Positions 11,040 through 24,308 of a stretch of 64,000 nt of DNA are shown here, piece after piece. The DNA comes from Canna indica (taxonomy: Eukaryota > Streptophyta > Magnoliopsida > Zingiberales > Cannaceae). The stretch spans positions 93,087,501 through 93,151,500 of the forward strand of contig CP136890.1 of assembly GCA_034359265.1 (NCBI GenBank), read 5' to 3'. The notes beneath the pieces were generated by a model that did not search any database, had not been told where the DNA came from, and worked only from the letters and a program-made list of their open reading frames with translations. How positions within the stretch are numbered: position 1 is the first letter of the stretch; each line of letters opens with the position of its first letter. Made by a program: the position numbers and the translations under genes.

Positions 11040-12952
11040 CCCCTTCGAGAATTCTCCATTGATCGCCGCGTTTCTAGGGTTTCCACCGCCCTGTGCCTCC
11101 TCCCTCCGCCACACCTCCTTCCGATCCCCTTGATCCCCTGCCGACCACGCCCTCTTCTTCTCCACGTTGTTCTCCGCGTCGACCAGTCTCTGCCTCCCTA
11201 CGCTTGGTTTCAGATTGATCGTTCCGCGGGCGATCCGAGATCTCGAGGTTAGGATACGCCGCAGTTCCACACCCCCGTCTGGATCGTTCTTAATCCCCTC
11301 CAACTCTACGCTTCTGTTTCTGAGATCGGTGAGTGTCCTCCTTGGCTGGGTTCCTTTTGGTTTTGTTTTGGTGAAAATTGCATCGAACGTGATGGAAGTT
11401 CGTTTCATTATCATATATCGTTTTGCGATAATTGGTTCATATATTGAGACCGAATTCGGGCCTTATTTCGTGATTTCAGCACCAATGTTTGTGAATGCGT
11501 ATCCGATGTTATGTCTTCATTAGCCTTATTTGAACTGTTCCTGTTACTGATGATAATTAATTTAATGATCAGGAATCTGATTTCTTTTATGTAATAAGTT
11601 CGAGGAGCCTACTTGCTTTTGGTCTTATGTTAATATGGAAACCTAGTTGTATTACGAAGTTAATTATTCTATGGAACTATGGAGATTTTAAATTTTTCTT
11701 CAATACCTGCAAGATGACAAGATATTTGTATGCTTAGCTTTTTGCAATTTCTTTGTATATATGTTGCTATGCTTTTCAATTAACATAATTAGAGTTTTTC
11801 TTTTGGCCTTGTAGTTTTTTGGTTGCATAGATTATTGACTTTTTGCTAGAGAAAACACTATGTTTTTCCCTCATATTAGATTATGATGCAAAACTATGAC
11901 AGTTCTTTCAGGTACGAATTTGGGATAATGAGAGAAGTTGTTCACTATACAATTGCCTGTACTCTTATATAAGACATCCAAAGGATAGAACCAGAAACTA
12001 CCAAACTGTCCATCCTAACCAGTTAATTTTTAACTTAGTGATTAATGAGATAGGGGAAAAGGCTCCACCTTTGGCCAGATTAGATTGTCATGAATGCCTC
12101 TCTCCAATTCTCCAATCTCTATCGGAATCAGTATGAATCACTCAAACTAGGTCCATTCCAACTGATATTCTCATATTTCATATTGCTTCTAGCTGATTTC
12201 CATATAATACATGATTTCTTATTTCTTGGATTAGATGATATCATCTCAGGCAATGGGATTGGAATCAGGTGGTCTTAAAACATAGGTCTGACCGTATAGT
12301 CATCATAGAGGCAGATAGGTATTAAGTTGTCTGTTGGTTGGGTAGTGGCCAGTGGATCCATAAAGGATGCTTAAATGTTGCATATGAGTACTAAAACACT
12401 GCATTACTTTGATTTGGGTTAATGGGGTATCATACTTTATAATCTATATAATTAAGAGGCTTAAATAGGTTTTGACTTACCTTTCCTAGCATAAGGTTTT
12501 AGTACTTCTTGAACAGTGCTGTAAAAGTTTCACCTTCATCTGACCTTTTAACTGCTGTAAGTGAGTGGCAATAATCACCCAATAACAGTCAAACAAATAA
12601 ATTTGATGGCCCAGTTCACTCACTCATGCTATGGCTATTCAAGTTTTAAAAATGTTCATTCTTAATCATCAAATTCTGTCACTGATCGGTTTTTAGTTTT
12701 TGAATCAGCTTGTGTTGTACTGTTACTACACTCCTTGTTTGTACAGGAAACAATAATTTATTAGGTAGTCATTTTTGTTGTCTCGAAGCTCATTGCCCTT
12801 GTTCTTCTGTGGCATGCCTCATTGTGTTTTTAGATTCTTGCACTTCATTGATTTACATCTAAGCATAGTCTATCAAGAGAAGAACATTGGCTATCAATCT
12901 TGCAAAGTCGAACCTTCATGCTAAATTAAGATCTTGTGGCAGGTTTGGTGAG
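11040..12952 (+). other. 5' UTR with a 1.6-kb leader intron
   Basis: A C/T-rich leader (about 11040-11328) ends at a consensus donor (ATCG then GTGAGT at 11329). The acceptor GGCAG ends at 12942, and ten bases later the ATG at 12953 starts the long spliced frame. A leader intron of 1614 bp is common in plant genes and may support expression. Donor choice is by eye; GTTAGG at 11247 is an alternative. Confidence 0.55.
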
Positions 12953-15900
12953 ATGAAGCCTGAGAAGGAAGGGCATGATTCCCTCAACAACATAATAAGA
13001 CATACAATTGGAAAGGAGCAATTTCTTCCATTCGTTAGAACTGGTGATAAAATTGTGTGGTGTTAAAGCTATTCTGCCATAAAGCAGCAGGAAAACAACC
13101 ATCAAGCTAAAGATGTAATAATGGACATTTTGCAGGAGGAAAGGAGCGTCCTTTCGAGCTATGGAAAGGTGAGACTGCTGAGATGAATGAGGTTAAGGAT
13201 GCTACATCTTTGAAGGAGAATGGGAGCATCAAGGGAACAAAAAACTCTTCTGACCAGATGCAAGCACTCAGAATTCCTGAAGCTGTTCTGGCCTTTGCCC
13301 AAGCTGCTGCAAGGGCGAACGGTGAGCCTGAAAAATGTATGTCAAGTCTCTAAAGCAGGTATTTGGGATATTACTAGCAATAGGTTTTAGCGCTTGCTAA
13401 GTCAAGGTGATTTGGTTATTACCTAATAAATGAATCTTCTCTTGTTCTGACAGATCTTCCAGGATGGCCTTTATTGTCACCACCTAAAGTTCAAATGCAG
13501 AAATGTGAAAAATGTTCTAGAGAGTTTTGTTCTACTGTAAATTATAGGAGGCACATACTTGTGCATCGGCGTTCTCTAAATATTGATAAGGTTTCATTCT
13601 TCTCCTCCCTTTTATTTAGTTCAATTTAAAACATTATTGTCTGTCTTCTTAAATAGGACATGGATGTCCATTATAATTAAAATTCTTTTCTCTTTTTAAT
13701 TAAACTTCATAGAAAATTGAAAAGTACGATACTAATCAGTCTGCCAGCTGTTAATTAAAAATCTTTGTTTATTTATCACTGTTTTTTCTCTCTGACTTCA
13801 CTTAATATGACAGGATTCGTTCTTTTGCAGTTACTTGTTATGATTTTGTTCCTGATCTTTTTAAATATTTTTTCCTTTGCTTATGGTTTTGCTATTGGTT
13901 TTTGTTTGGAATTTTTGTAGGATTTTCCAAGGAACAGGGAGTACTTAGGTGCTTTTTGGGATAAGGTAATTCTTTTTTTGAGTTAGGATTATCAGTTGCA
14001 AATGTTGTTATGTGAATTGAACATATAACCTGTTCAATGTTGCATTGAAGAAAATCATATGAGTTTAGTTTTGTGATCCAGGAACAAGCCTCTGGATTCA
14101 GCATAGCATCCAACTCTTATTAAGCTTCTACTTATTTTAGACTGAATCTTATTTGCTTGTTGCATTTCAGCTGTCTTTGGATGAGGCTAAAGAAATTCTT
14201 TCTTTTGCAAGCATGGCTATTGAGGTGACGTGTTCCTTTGTTCAACCCCTTACATTGTACATAATTTAGCTCAGGAACTCAAGTTTTTTATTTATGAAGC
14301 TTCATTGCATGTTTCGTTGGAATTTTGTACTGTCAACAAGTTTCCAAGTATTAGTATGAAAACTGGTACAGTTTAATGAACCACACTTATAGCACCGGGT
14401 ACCAACTACCAAGCCTAGACCAAATTAGTTTGGTACAGTGAACTGATCCATGCTACTCAGTACTGACAAAAACAAAGTGTAACATTTTGATATGTTCAGT
14501 TCACTCTCTCTGCTATCCAATCTTCTGTGATATCAATGTCTACCACCCATACTTAGCAATATGAAAATGTTGATTTTGCATGTCAAGTATTCATGATCAT
14601 AATTTTTTTGGTAAAGCGAGTACTTGCTTTTTCTGTTCAAAGTTTTGGGCCATTTTCTTTCCATTTTATTTTTGCTATTCAAAATTTAGCAGTGCATCTT
14701 TTCAAGCAAGCGTAACAATTCGAATCACAAAAAGAAAAAGTAAATAAATACTTAATGAAATTGTCTTGCTCTTTGTTTGCATCTACTGATTGAGATGTAT
14801 ATGTTACAAAAAGAAAATCAGTCTCTATTTAGTTTATTTGTTAATATCATCATCAACCTCTTACAAGATTTGGTAGAATTTGTACCATCTAAGAATCCGA
14901 GGATTCTAACAAGTACCCTTTTCAGGAAGTTAATGGTTTGTCAGTTATAAGTTCATTGTCATCATGGATCAGAAAACCATTATTTTCTTCTCTACCACAA
15001 TCATATGTCAAGGCTGGATCTGCTTTACTGGTAAAGTACACATGAAATGGTCTCTCTATTCAGTTTGTTGTGTATGCTTCAATTGTAACTGTGGATTATA
15101 ATTCTTTAGGATGTCATCCAAGAAAAGCCAGCTAGTTCTCCAATATCCTCCACAGAATTCTTCGGTGTTCTTGACAATGCAAGTGAAAAGACTTTTTTGT
15201 GCACTGGGACTGCTGTGTCTATTCAGAAGTTTGTGTTTAGTGGAGAAGTAGCGAAGATTGCATTGGAGATGAAAAACTTAATTTCATGTGTTAGTTTCAT
15301 GCTTGAACAGAAACTGGTAGAGTGAAAACTCCAAGTTTACATGCTTGCTTTCTCATTTTAGCTGATGCAGTGGTTAAAAAAAGTGTTGACAGCATTATGG
15401 AATTTACAGGTCAAGGCATGGCTCGCAGATAAGGATGCTGAAGCTTTGAGATGTCATAAGTTGCTAATGGAAGAAGAGGAAGCTGCTCAGAGAAGGTAAG
15501 TCTTGACTTACATGTTAGGAAACCTTTAGATTAACCTTATCTGATTGAGTCAAGAAAATAAATAATAATTTTTAATGACAGAGCTCATCATCTAGTAATG
15601 TTTGTACCAAAATTCGAATCACAAAAAGAAAAAATAAATAAACCTTTTGGAAGTTTATAGTGAAAAAATGAAAATTTAGTCTAATTCTCTTCCTAAAATT
15701 ACAGCTCAACCTTTACTTGTTGCCTCACAAACAATAAATCTTCAAATTTGTGGTTCAGATATTTAGTTTTTCCTGTGTTCTACTAAGTTGAATCATCTTG
15801 AGTTTCTGCACTGTGGAAAGTATGTTAAAGAGAAGTACTGAATTAGATTTGTTGTCAATAGACCTTGAAATGCACACTGTTTTTCAATTTTTAGATCGTT

Positions 15901-18900
15901 CCAAAGTTCAAAAGTAATTTAGCAGTTGACCATATAAAACTTTACCAAATGGTTAACCATGCTAACCATGGGATGTAAATATTAAAATATATGTATTTTA
16001 TTTAAAAGTGATCTAAAATCTAAAAGTTAAGATGTTTTCCTATGGGTAATTTGTATACTATAGCATCTATTGAACTTAAAATTAATAATATCTACATTAT
16101 TACTATATTGTATGTTTAAAACCCTAACAAACATTATCTGAAATAAATATAAAAAGTAAATTATCTTTTAAAGGGTTCTTTTCTCTATGAGATCAATTAG
16201 AATAAGCAAATATATAAAAAGAATTTTTATTTTGAGTCTTTATAGTTTGTACAACTCAGGCAGAAACTACTAAACAACTATGTTTGCATTACCTACCTCT
16301 CTCTAGGTATTCATTTATTTATTGGGAAGTCTAAAAGCATCTTTATTTTCAACTAAATGACATTAGTTTTCTTATTAAATTATCAAAATAAATGGTGCTG
16401 TAGAAAAATTATCAAAGTTGTAGTTAATGATAGACTTGAATTATATTATTTTTGCAAATGTGTTAGTTATCTTTTGCCAAAAAATAATAAATATTATTTT
16501 GGTAATTTTAATGCACGTAATATTTATTGAAAAGAATATATTAATTAATTCTACATTCATCTTAAAATTAATGTCATTTTTGCAATGGATCTTATAATTG
16601 TAAGGAATCTACCACAATAAAGATTCTATGTTAACTTGAATAATATTATCCCTTCAATCTCACTATTTATTCAAAAATTACTTAAATGAGGACGATTACA
16701 TTCATTAGCATATGACACAAAAGGTCATAACCTACTTTTTTGAGATCAATTTCTGGAGAAAATGTGTCAAAAGAATGTTTAATACTATTATTATCAAATC
16801 AAAATATTTCTAGAGCAGATTCCCTTGTAAATACAGTCACCATAGGAAGCTTGTTGGTGAGCACAAAATTAACCATTCTTAACTTGCTGATTATTTCTTA
16901 CATCTGTTAGATTGGAACTACAATGCAAGTATATAAACCTATTTTTTTTTCAAGTGCAAATACCTTTAGAGCATATCACAAACAAGCATTCCATATACGG
17001 ATTTGCTCACAACCTCTTTAGCAATTCCATAATGCATCAAGATTCAAGAGTACAGTAAAAAAACAATAAATTCTTCTACCACTAAATAGAAAAACTTCCT
17101 GATTGTGTGGAGGCTCTCGGCTAGCTTTGCAATGGGTTTTAAAGTGAGGTGCAGCCAATCTCACGATGGCCATGAAAGTAGACCTGCAAAGTGATGACAA
17201 TTAATCTACAGACCATAATTGAGCAAGAGCTATGTAGTTGATCGGTCCTCTGAAAAATATAGCTGAACCTTTACTTATTGCCTCTCAAACAATAAATAAT
17301 CAATTTTGTTGTTCAGATATGTAGTTTTTCCTGCGTTCTACTATTTAAATCATTTTGAGTATTTGCACTATGGAAAGTCCAAAAGTATGTTAAAAATAAA
17401 AAAGTGCTGAATCTGATTTATTGTCAATTGACCTTGAGATGCACACTGTCCTATTTATATTTCTAACAATTGAGCGGTTGGCCAATGGTCTGTATCTTGC
17501 ATAAATCATAAGTCATTCAATTGATTATGTTGGTAGCAATTACTTGGAATTTTAATTTGTTTCACTGCTCGTAATGATTTTTTCTCTTTATATTTGAGGC
17601 AATACTTTCAGCTGATGTGTTAATAGTTGCAGGTTGATTTTCAAATATATGGCCATTTTAATTAACATGGTTGCTTCTTTTTTTCCATTATTGGATTGAT
17701 ATGGTGTTTAAATTACCAAAATTACTTGGAAGAGCCTCTGGTTTACATTTTTATGAGACATGGATACTATATTTGCTGAGAACTAGCTTTGATGTCCTTC
17801 TCTTGTTTAAAACTTTGCTGATTTCAGACAAGCTGAACTTCTGGAAAGGAAAAGATTAAAGAAACTTAAGCAAAAAGAACAAAAATCGAAGGACATCTTT
17901 GAAGAAGAAAATAAGATATCTTCACCTGGAACTGATGAAGGTAAAGTTGATTTCTCTGGAATGTCAAGTCCAAGGAAACCATATCATTCAGATTCGTGTA
18001 CCCCAGAAATTTCAGAAAACCAAGACCATCATGCACCGGTTCTTACTAAATCACAAGATAAGATGCATGCTTGTACTGAGGTTGCTGATCAGAATGCTGA
18101 TCAACATCAGATGGACCATAAACATCCTCTTATTCACACCCAACATTTGGTCTCCAAACCAAAAAGAAACATCCAAAATGGCTTTTCAGGTCAGGTCCCT
18201 GCGGCAAAATCTTCTGTTCCAATGAGGTATGGCCTAGTCAAGGACCTGAAGGCTTCATCTGTTACTGGACACAAGATTTGGACCCGGAAAAATAAGCGGT
18301 TGGAGGTTCCATACAACAGAATGGACAAGACACATCAAAACCATTCAGCTAGCATTGACAGTTCGGAAGTTATAATTGGCTCTATAAGTGTTTATCTTGG
18401 AAACGGCGATAGAAGTAGTTGTCAGGGGAAGCTAATCAAGTCTCATACTAGACATAACAATGTTAAACAACCTCCAGCAGCAATGTTGTGGAAACCTGTG
18501 GGTTTCCATGAAAGTGCAGATGATACAACGTCCATGTCTATTACAAGGGCTGATAATTTGGCTGTGTCTTCAGCTGAAGCTTCAGATCAAGGTTCTCCCA
18601 ATGAAAACCATCTTGCGTTGATTGATAAGGTAGACAGTGCTTATAACGACACTTTACCAGTCCAAACAAATGCAGGACCAGCATTTTTCTCAAGCAAAAT
18701 TGCAGAGGCATTTCTTGCACGGAGTAAGTGTAATATTTGTCATTTATATTGTTCTTAGTTGATTTGTTTGACTTTGAGTATGTTATACTGGATTTGCACC
18801 CAAAAAACATATGCATTCAAGTGGGACAGTTCATTTTTAGCAAATCATATTTTTTGCTTATCTGATAAGCATTTCATCTCTTGCAGGATGGGAGGAGGCT

Positions 18901-19161
18901 ATTGCAGCCGATCATGTTAAGCTAGTCTTGACATCCGAAACTGAGTCATGCAGTTGCCCAGATACCCCTGAATACGATTTCCATGAGGCAATGCCAGAGT
19001 CTCACGATAGCTTCAGACGTGGCACATCTGGTAGGTCAGGGAATATAACAGTTGGAGTGGGTTCAATCGAGTCATATAAGCCCAAATTTAGAACAAAGCC
19101 TGAAAAGAATTGCAAACTAAAATATGTCCCAAAGCAAAAAAATAATTCTTCAGGTGAGTAG
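12953..19161 (+). CDS. single C2H2 zinc-finger, coiled-coil protein (plant 'stress response NST1-like' type), 10 coding exons
   Basis: Spliced exons: 12953-13043, 13136-13336, 13454-13590, 13921-13965, 14171-14224, 14926-15030, 15110-15316, 15410-15495, 17828-18723, 18887-19161. They total 2097 nt, 698 aa, in frame throughout with GT-AG borders. The N-terminus (DSLNNIIRHTIGKE) leads to one C2H2 finger (C115, C118, H131, H135; CX2CX12HX3H) after LPGWPLLSPPKVQMQK. The DEAKEILSFA segment follows. Residues about 281-330 form a charged coiled coil rich in E, K and Q. The last 300 residues are Ser/Lys-rich and probably disordered, with a conserved-looking patch FLARRWEEAIAADH near 603. The family is plant-specific as far as I recall and its biochemical role is not established; the NST1 label is an automated-annotation name. 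Intron 1 is only 92 bp and contains an in-frame TAA, so splicing is essential. Intron 8 is 2.3 kb. Confidence 0.85.
15703..15940 (+). repeat. intron-8 direct repeat, copy 1
   Basis: A stretch with CTCAACCTTTACTTGTTGCC, AACAATAAAT, GTTCAGATAT, TTTTTCCTG and GACCTTGA(A/G)ATGCACACTG recurs in the same order at about 17262-17495. The copies are diverged and lie about 1.56 kb apart inside the same intron. They may flank an old insertion or mark a local duplication. Confidence 0.7.
17262..17495 (+). repeat. intron-8 direct repeat, copy 2
   Basis: This is the second copy of the block at 15703-15940, with small indels (for example extra AAAAATAAAAAAG before the TGCTGAAT segment). The DNA between the copies is AT-rich without coding motifs. 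Confidence 0.7.
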
Positions 19162-19350
19162 AGAGGTGGAGGACTGGATGTAGTTTCACTGTAAGATGTA
19201 GGCTATACGCAGAGGCTCCAGTTTTAGCAGAGGTCTTCTGCTATCTTAAGGCTCCTTGGCAATGGTAATTGGAAATGATCAGTCTCAGGGCTTCTCTCCT
19301 TTGTAATAATTCGCTCCTCTGTTACTCGTGTTTATTGTTATTTTATCTCT
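19162..19350 (+). other. 3' UTR of the C2H2 gene (approximate)
   Basis: Sequence after the TAG remains moderately balanced in base composition up to about 19340 and contains TTGTAATAAT near 19301, a weak polyadenylation-signal-like motif. The exact end is unknown. Confidence 0.4.
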
Positions 19351-22300
19351 CTTTTTTTATCTTTTGCATGACTCTCATTTGAGCTTTGTCATGTTTTCAA
19401 ATTCTCAAATTTGTCTCCTGACTCTCCCCGAAATTTATTTTTGTTTCATATATTGAGTCATTAATCAACATACTGTTGTCTCATTAAACCAGTCCGTTCA
19501 TCAACTACTTTTGTTCATTTGCTTCATATATCGTTTGCAGTTTTAAGTTCAGGTAAGAGATCGTAAAATGTGCGTTAGTTCTTCATATATTGCATCCGTG
19601 TCTAATTGCCCGAACAAGGGTTGTCCAAGAAACCAAAATCAGAAAATTCAACTTTTTTTGATGCGATTAAATATTTTTCTCCGGTGTACAAGAAATTTCA
19701 GTTACTTTCGTTTTCTAACTTAAAATTTGGATTTATGATCTGATATTTATACGCTAGTGACTTGTAGCAGCCGAATGGAATGGTTGAGATGGGTCACGTT
19801 GATTACCTTAATTAGGATCGAAGCAAATCCGAAATCTCAGTTACACCGTTAGATTACGGTTGCCCACTGCGTAATTTGCATCTCCGGCACGAGATTTACT
19901 TAAATGATGTTTGTTTTGTAAAATTTAAAGGAGAAATAGGATTTTTATTTCTTGTTTGGGTTCAATGTCAAATTTAATTCGAAGTAGATTAAGATATAGA
20001 TATACGAATTGAATTTTAAGGAATTATTGAAAATTAAACCAGTGTAATATTAAAATTTCTCTAGCATTTTCTCCTGATGTTGCTTGCATGTTTTTTCTGT
20101 GCTCTCTCCCAATGTCATTCATTGAGTCTTTTTCAATAATTCTTGTACTTATAAAAAATATGTGAGGTCTGCACTTAATTAATATTTTTATTTTATTATG
20201 AATAAATGAGACTCAATTATTTTATTTTATTATCATGTGAAATTTAATTGTATCCACAAATTGTACAAGATGCAAGATATCAGATATTATATTCCTTATT
20301 GACCAAAGCAAATCACTAACTAGTGAACATATCAATTACAGTGAGCCTAAAATTCATTTGGATGACATAAGAAAGAGCCAATTTAATCGCCAAAGTCTCA
20401 TTGAATATTCAATGATAGAATCATAATTAAATAAAGTACCATTTACCAAATCAATTTCACCTATGTTATTTCGATAAATAAAGCCAGTGGCACAATTAGT
20501 ATTACATTTTAAAAAATTTAAATGATCGGAGGTGGTTCCCAAGTATATTGAGGATTAAGATTAAAACGTTTCCCAAGTTATTACATCTTAAACAATAAAA
20601 AAGGTAATAATGTATCTAACTTGATTAAAAGTGTAGAGAAATGTATGTAATAATTGGAAGATAATACAATAGTAGTATGTTTGCTTTATTGGATAGAATT
20701 AAATTAGATTGAATAATAAATGAGAGGATATTGAATATAATTTATTTAAATCCGGTGTACATCGAATATAATATTAATTTTATATTAATTTATTTTTATT
20801 TTTTTTAATTCATGCACTAAATAAATAATAAATATTAATCTCCAATAAAATCTTCTATCATCTATAGAGGAAAATATTAAAGGTCAACTAATAGAGTCTT
20901 TATTGAAAATTACTAAAGGATCACATCATAGGTAATTTAGTCGAAAGAATTTTTTTTGCTAAAAATTAAGTTATTAAATTAGCATTTTAATCTTTGTGCT
21001 AAAGTCTAAAACGTCATTTATCGTGGAATGGAGGCAGTATAATACTATTATATCATATTATATCCAGTGAAACAAATGGATTATATATAACTATACTGTG
21101 CTATTAAATAATTTTTAGCTATTTACCAAAATTATAAGTTTCGAATTGACACAAATTTGAATTGCAAAAAGTTATTAAAAAAAAAAACAAATTCGGTATG
21201 ATTTCATCCAATATTCTATTTTTTTTTGATATGGTATATTGAACACACAAAAAATATTTTTGTTCGCCTTTACCTATACTATGCGGCGACATTCACCACT
21301 TAACATCTTTCTCTTCCTCATCCTTATCATTTTTCGACTAATTGGATTTGAAATGAAATTCAAAAATCATTATTCGAGATTTTTCTCTCAATCTTGTCTT
21401 ATTTTCTTTTTTCTTTTTCCTTCTTGGCACTAGTGGTAGCAAAAAAATAAGAAAGAAAAAAGTGTTTTGTCTATCAAGATCGATGGCAATGATGCGCTCA
21501 CCGGACACTTAGACTTAGACGGAAGTCGAAAAGGAAAAGATAAGAGAAAGATATTTTTTCTTTAAAAATAATATGTGCTCGATATATTGTTTCATCACAA
21601 CACAAATTTGAAGAATATTCAATTGTGTCAAAATAACATAGCAAGGCATCTGGAGTACACTCTCGAAATTAATTTGGTTTTGTTAAAGCTTCTCCCCACC
21701 GTAACTTTTTCGACCTTGGATGATACTTAAAAGGAGCAATGCAATCCTCGCCCTTCCCTATTTTCTTATTTTTCATAAGAAAAATAAGACCTATGACCCA
21801 CTTTTTAGGTATGCATTGCGGTCAAACGTTCTCTTCCTCGAATCTTTATATGGCCAGGAATTAAGCGGCGGTGAGGCGCTTTTGGATTATTCATTTGTTA
21901 AATTAGAAACTCGCAATATAATTAATTAAGGGGAAAATATAACACAATTTTCTAACTCGATCCAATTTCGTGAGAAATAAATCGACTTTAATCAAGTTTT
22001 TGGTTGTAAAAGTTATCTGTCTTATTCTATCCGTAGATAAGTAAATTAATCGATTCCAAAATTCAAAATGATAAGAGTGAAATGACGTTAGCATTTTGGC
22101 CGATATCACTTAAACGTTTGCATTGATTGAATTCTCCACCATCGACACAAATGAAATGTGTGACTTCATCGATCATCGTCTCCCCCATATAAAAAATCCA
22201 AATGTTGCAATCATATGCCACCGCATTTATTGCTTAATTGGTTACATTATTATTGGATAAGGGTAGGCTACATAAAATAATTTCCCACATATATTTTAAG

Positions 22301-23032
22301 TATATGATTCCCATTAAATTAAGTTTCTCCCATAGATTAATTAATTCCAAACCTACTCCAATGATTAATGATTTATATGTTTTGTAAAAATTTGACAAGT
22401 AAAAATTTGAAATCACTTTAATAAAGATCAAAAGAATAGTTTGCAGAAAAAGTCAACCTAAAATTTAAAAGATATTTCCCAGTAGCAAATTTGTTTCCAG
22501 GCTTTGCATTTTGAATTCTACCAAGCCGTTGACCAACCCCCAACATTTAACCAACCGTCCAACCCGGTAAAGCTAAAGGCTAAAGCGAGGAGGTGCGCTC
22601 ACCGGCGGTGCACCGCACGAAGCTTCTTCAACCTTTATTCTCTCTCCCCAATTGATGACGCTCAGAAAAGTTACAGACTTACAGTACTGCAGGAGCCTTC
22701 TATTTTATCTTGTTTCACTGAATTTTTATCAGAAATATACACCCTAAACAAAAATGAAGGATGATTAACAACTCTCTGAGACCATAATTTTACCTAATTA
22801 AAAGAACAACTAATTAAAAGCATAAAGAAATCCAGGAAAGCGACATGGACAGCAAACTGTTCATGGAAAAAGAAGATAAGAACATTACTTTGCTCCCTGT
22901 CGCAGTCCCCGCCACTGACCTGTACTCTCTCTCTCTCTCTCTCTAGAACCATCACTAGTTTACAACCATTTATTTTATTGTTAATTAGCACATTACTCAA
23001 TAATTCATTTATATTTTTCTTAACTTTTTCTC
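19351..23032. other. AT-rich intergenic region and PIP1 upstream DNA
   Basis: No frame here looks coding. There is a possible Tourist-like MITE at about 20668-21080, with ends resembling GTTTGCTTTATTGGAT and ATCCAGTGAAACAAATGG, but without a clean TSD. The 300 bases before the PIP1 TATA box include TTGACC W-box-like words and a CT microsatellite. Confidence 0.45.
22925..22944. repeat. CT microsatellite upstream of PIP1
   Basis: Ten uninterrupted CT units, about 90 bases upstream of the TATA box. CT/GA tracts are common in plant core promoters. Confidence 0.9.
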
Positions 23033-23038
23033 TATAAA
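23033..23038 (+). promoter_or_regulatory. TATA box of the PIP1 aquaporin gene
   Basis: TATAAA in the context CTCTATAAAATG lies 109 bases upstream of the start codon, implying a leader of about 80 bases. Confidence 0.65.
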
Positions 23039-23113
23039 ATGACTCACCTATTGCACTCATAGCACAGAAGAGCTCTGTGTTTCAGGTTGGCAGCAAGAAG
23101 CACAGTGTAGCGC

Positions 23114-23139
23114 AGAGAGAGAGAGAGAGAGAGAGAGAG
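23114..23139 (+). repeat. GA microsatellite in the PIP1 leader
   Basis: Thirteen AG units in the 5' UTR, ending 7 bases before the ATG. Such tracts vary in length between individuals and can influence expression. Confidence 0.85.
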
Positions 23140-23146
23140 GAAGAAG

Positions 23147-24308
23147 ATGGAGGGGAAGGAAGAAGATGTGAGGCTGGGAGCAAACAAGTTCTCAGAGAGG
23201 CAGCCGATAGGGACGGCGGCGCAGAGCCAGGACAAAGACTACAAGGAGCCGCCGCCGGCTCCTCTGTTTGAGCCCGGGGAGCTCACCTCGTGGTCGTTCT
23301 ACCGGGCCGGGATCGCCGAGTTCATAGCCACCTTCCTCTTCCTCTACATCAGTATCCTCACCGTCATGGGCGTCGTCAAGTCCAGCAGCAAGTGCTCGAC
23401 CGTCGGCATCCAGGGAATCGCCTGGGCCTTTGGCGGCATGATCTTCGCCCTCGTCTACTGCACCGCCGGCATCTCTGGTTAGCCACTCAACTAACTTTAG
23501 CTACCGCGACCGCTTTCTCGCGGACAAGAACTGGTTTTGATCGATTGTTTGCTCTTGGCTAATGGCTAAAACTACTGCAGGCGGGCACATCAACCCTGCG
23601 GTGACCTTCGGGCTGTTCCTGGCGCGGAAGCTGTCGCTAACGCGCGCGCTGTTCTACATGGTCATGCAGTGCCTCGGCGCCATCTGCGGCGCCGGCGTCG
23701 TCAAGGGGTTTCAGAAGGGGCTTTACGAGGGCAACGGTGGCGGGGCCAACGTGGTGGCGCCCGGATACACCAAGGGCGACGGCTTGGGCGCCGAGATCGT
23801 CGGCACCTTCATCCTCGTTTACACCGTCTTCTCCGCCACCGATGCCAAGAGGAGCGCCAGGGACTCTCATGTTCCAGTGAGTAAATATTAATCCTTGTTT
23901 CTTCAACTCAAAATTTGATTTTTAGTTGAAGATCACTCGGAGTCGGTTGATTTAATATGATCGCTTTGGATTTGTGCAGATTCTGGCTCCATTGCCCATT
24001 GGTTTCGCAGTCTTCCTCGTTCACCTGGCAACTATCCCCATCACTGGCACCGGCATCAACCCTGCAAGAAGCCTCGGCGCTGCCATCATCTACAACAAGA
24101 AGCATGCTTGGGATGACCACGTAAGTAAACAAAACCCTAAAAAAAATCCGTGTAATTAATTCTTCCAACAAAAACTAACTAATCTCCTTTTGTCTGTACG
24201 TGATCATCTCAGTGGATCTTCTGGGTCGGACCATTCATCGGAGCAGCTCTTGCTGCCATCTACCACCAGATAGTCATCAGGGCGATCCCGTTCAAGAGCA
24301 GGCCTTGA
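23147..24308 (+). CDS. PIP1: plasma-membrane intrinsic protein, PIP1 subfamily aquaporin
   Basis: Exons 23147-23477, 23581-23876, 23980-24120 and 24213-24308 give 864 nt, 287 aa. The exon sizes 296 and 141 are the usual ones for plant PIPs. The N-terminus ([15 protein letters not shown]) and the short tail ending FKSRP are PIP1-type. Two NPA boxes are seen, HINPAV (115-117) and INPARS (236-238). H224, T233 and R239 fit the narrow aromatic/arginine filter of water-conducting PIPs. Six membrane helices can be placed. PIP1 proteins sit in the plasma membrane, usually need PIP2 partners for full trafficking, and pass water and sometimes CO2 or H2O2. First-exon codons are GC-rich. The paralogue number within PIP1 cannot be told. 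It converges on the Lsi2-like gene about 1.06 kb away. Confidence 0.95.

Noticed and set aside
10935..11414. 159-codon minus-strand frame
   Set aside because: Antisense to the C2H2 gene leader and promoter, no domain, and composition explained by the C/T-rich leader.
13067..13072. In-frame TAA shortly after the start of the C2H2 gene, suggesting a pseudogene
   Set aside because: It lies in a 92-bp GT-AG intron; splicing 13043 to 13136 restores a continuous 698-aa frame.
20668..21080. Possible Tourist MITE in the intergenic region
   Set aside because: Ends are only partly similar and a TTA/TAA duplication is not evident; mentioned only within the spacer entry.
23637..23906. Minus-strand frames opposite PIP1, and plus-strand frames opposite the Lsi2-like first exon (26068-27197)
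   Set aside because: Shadows of GC-rich coding exons; the sense frames have clear families and splice sites.
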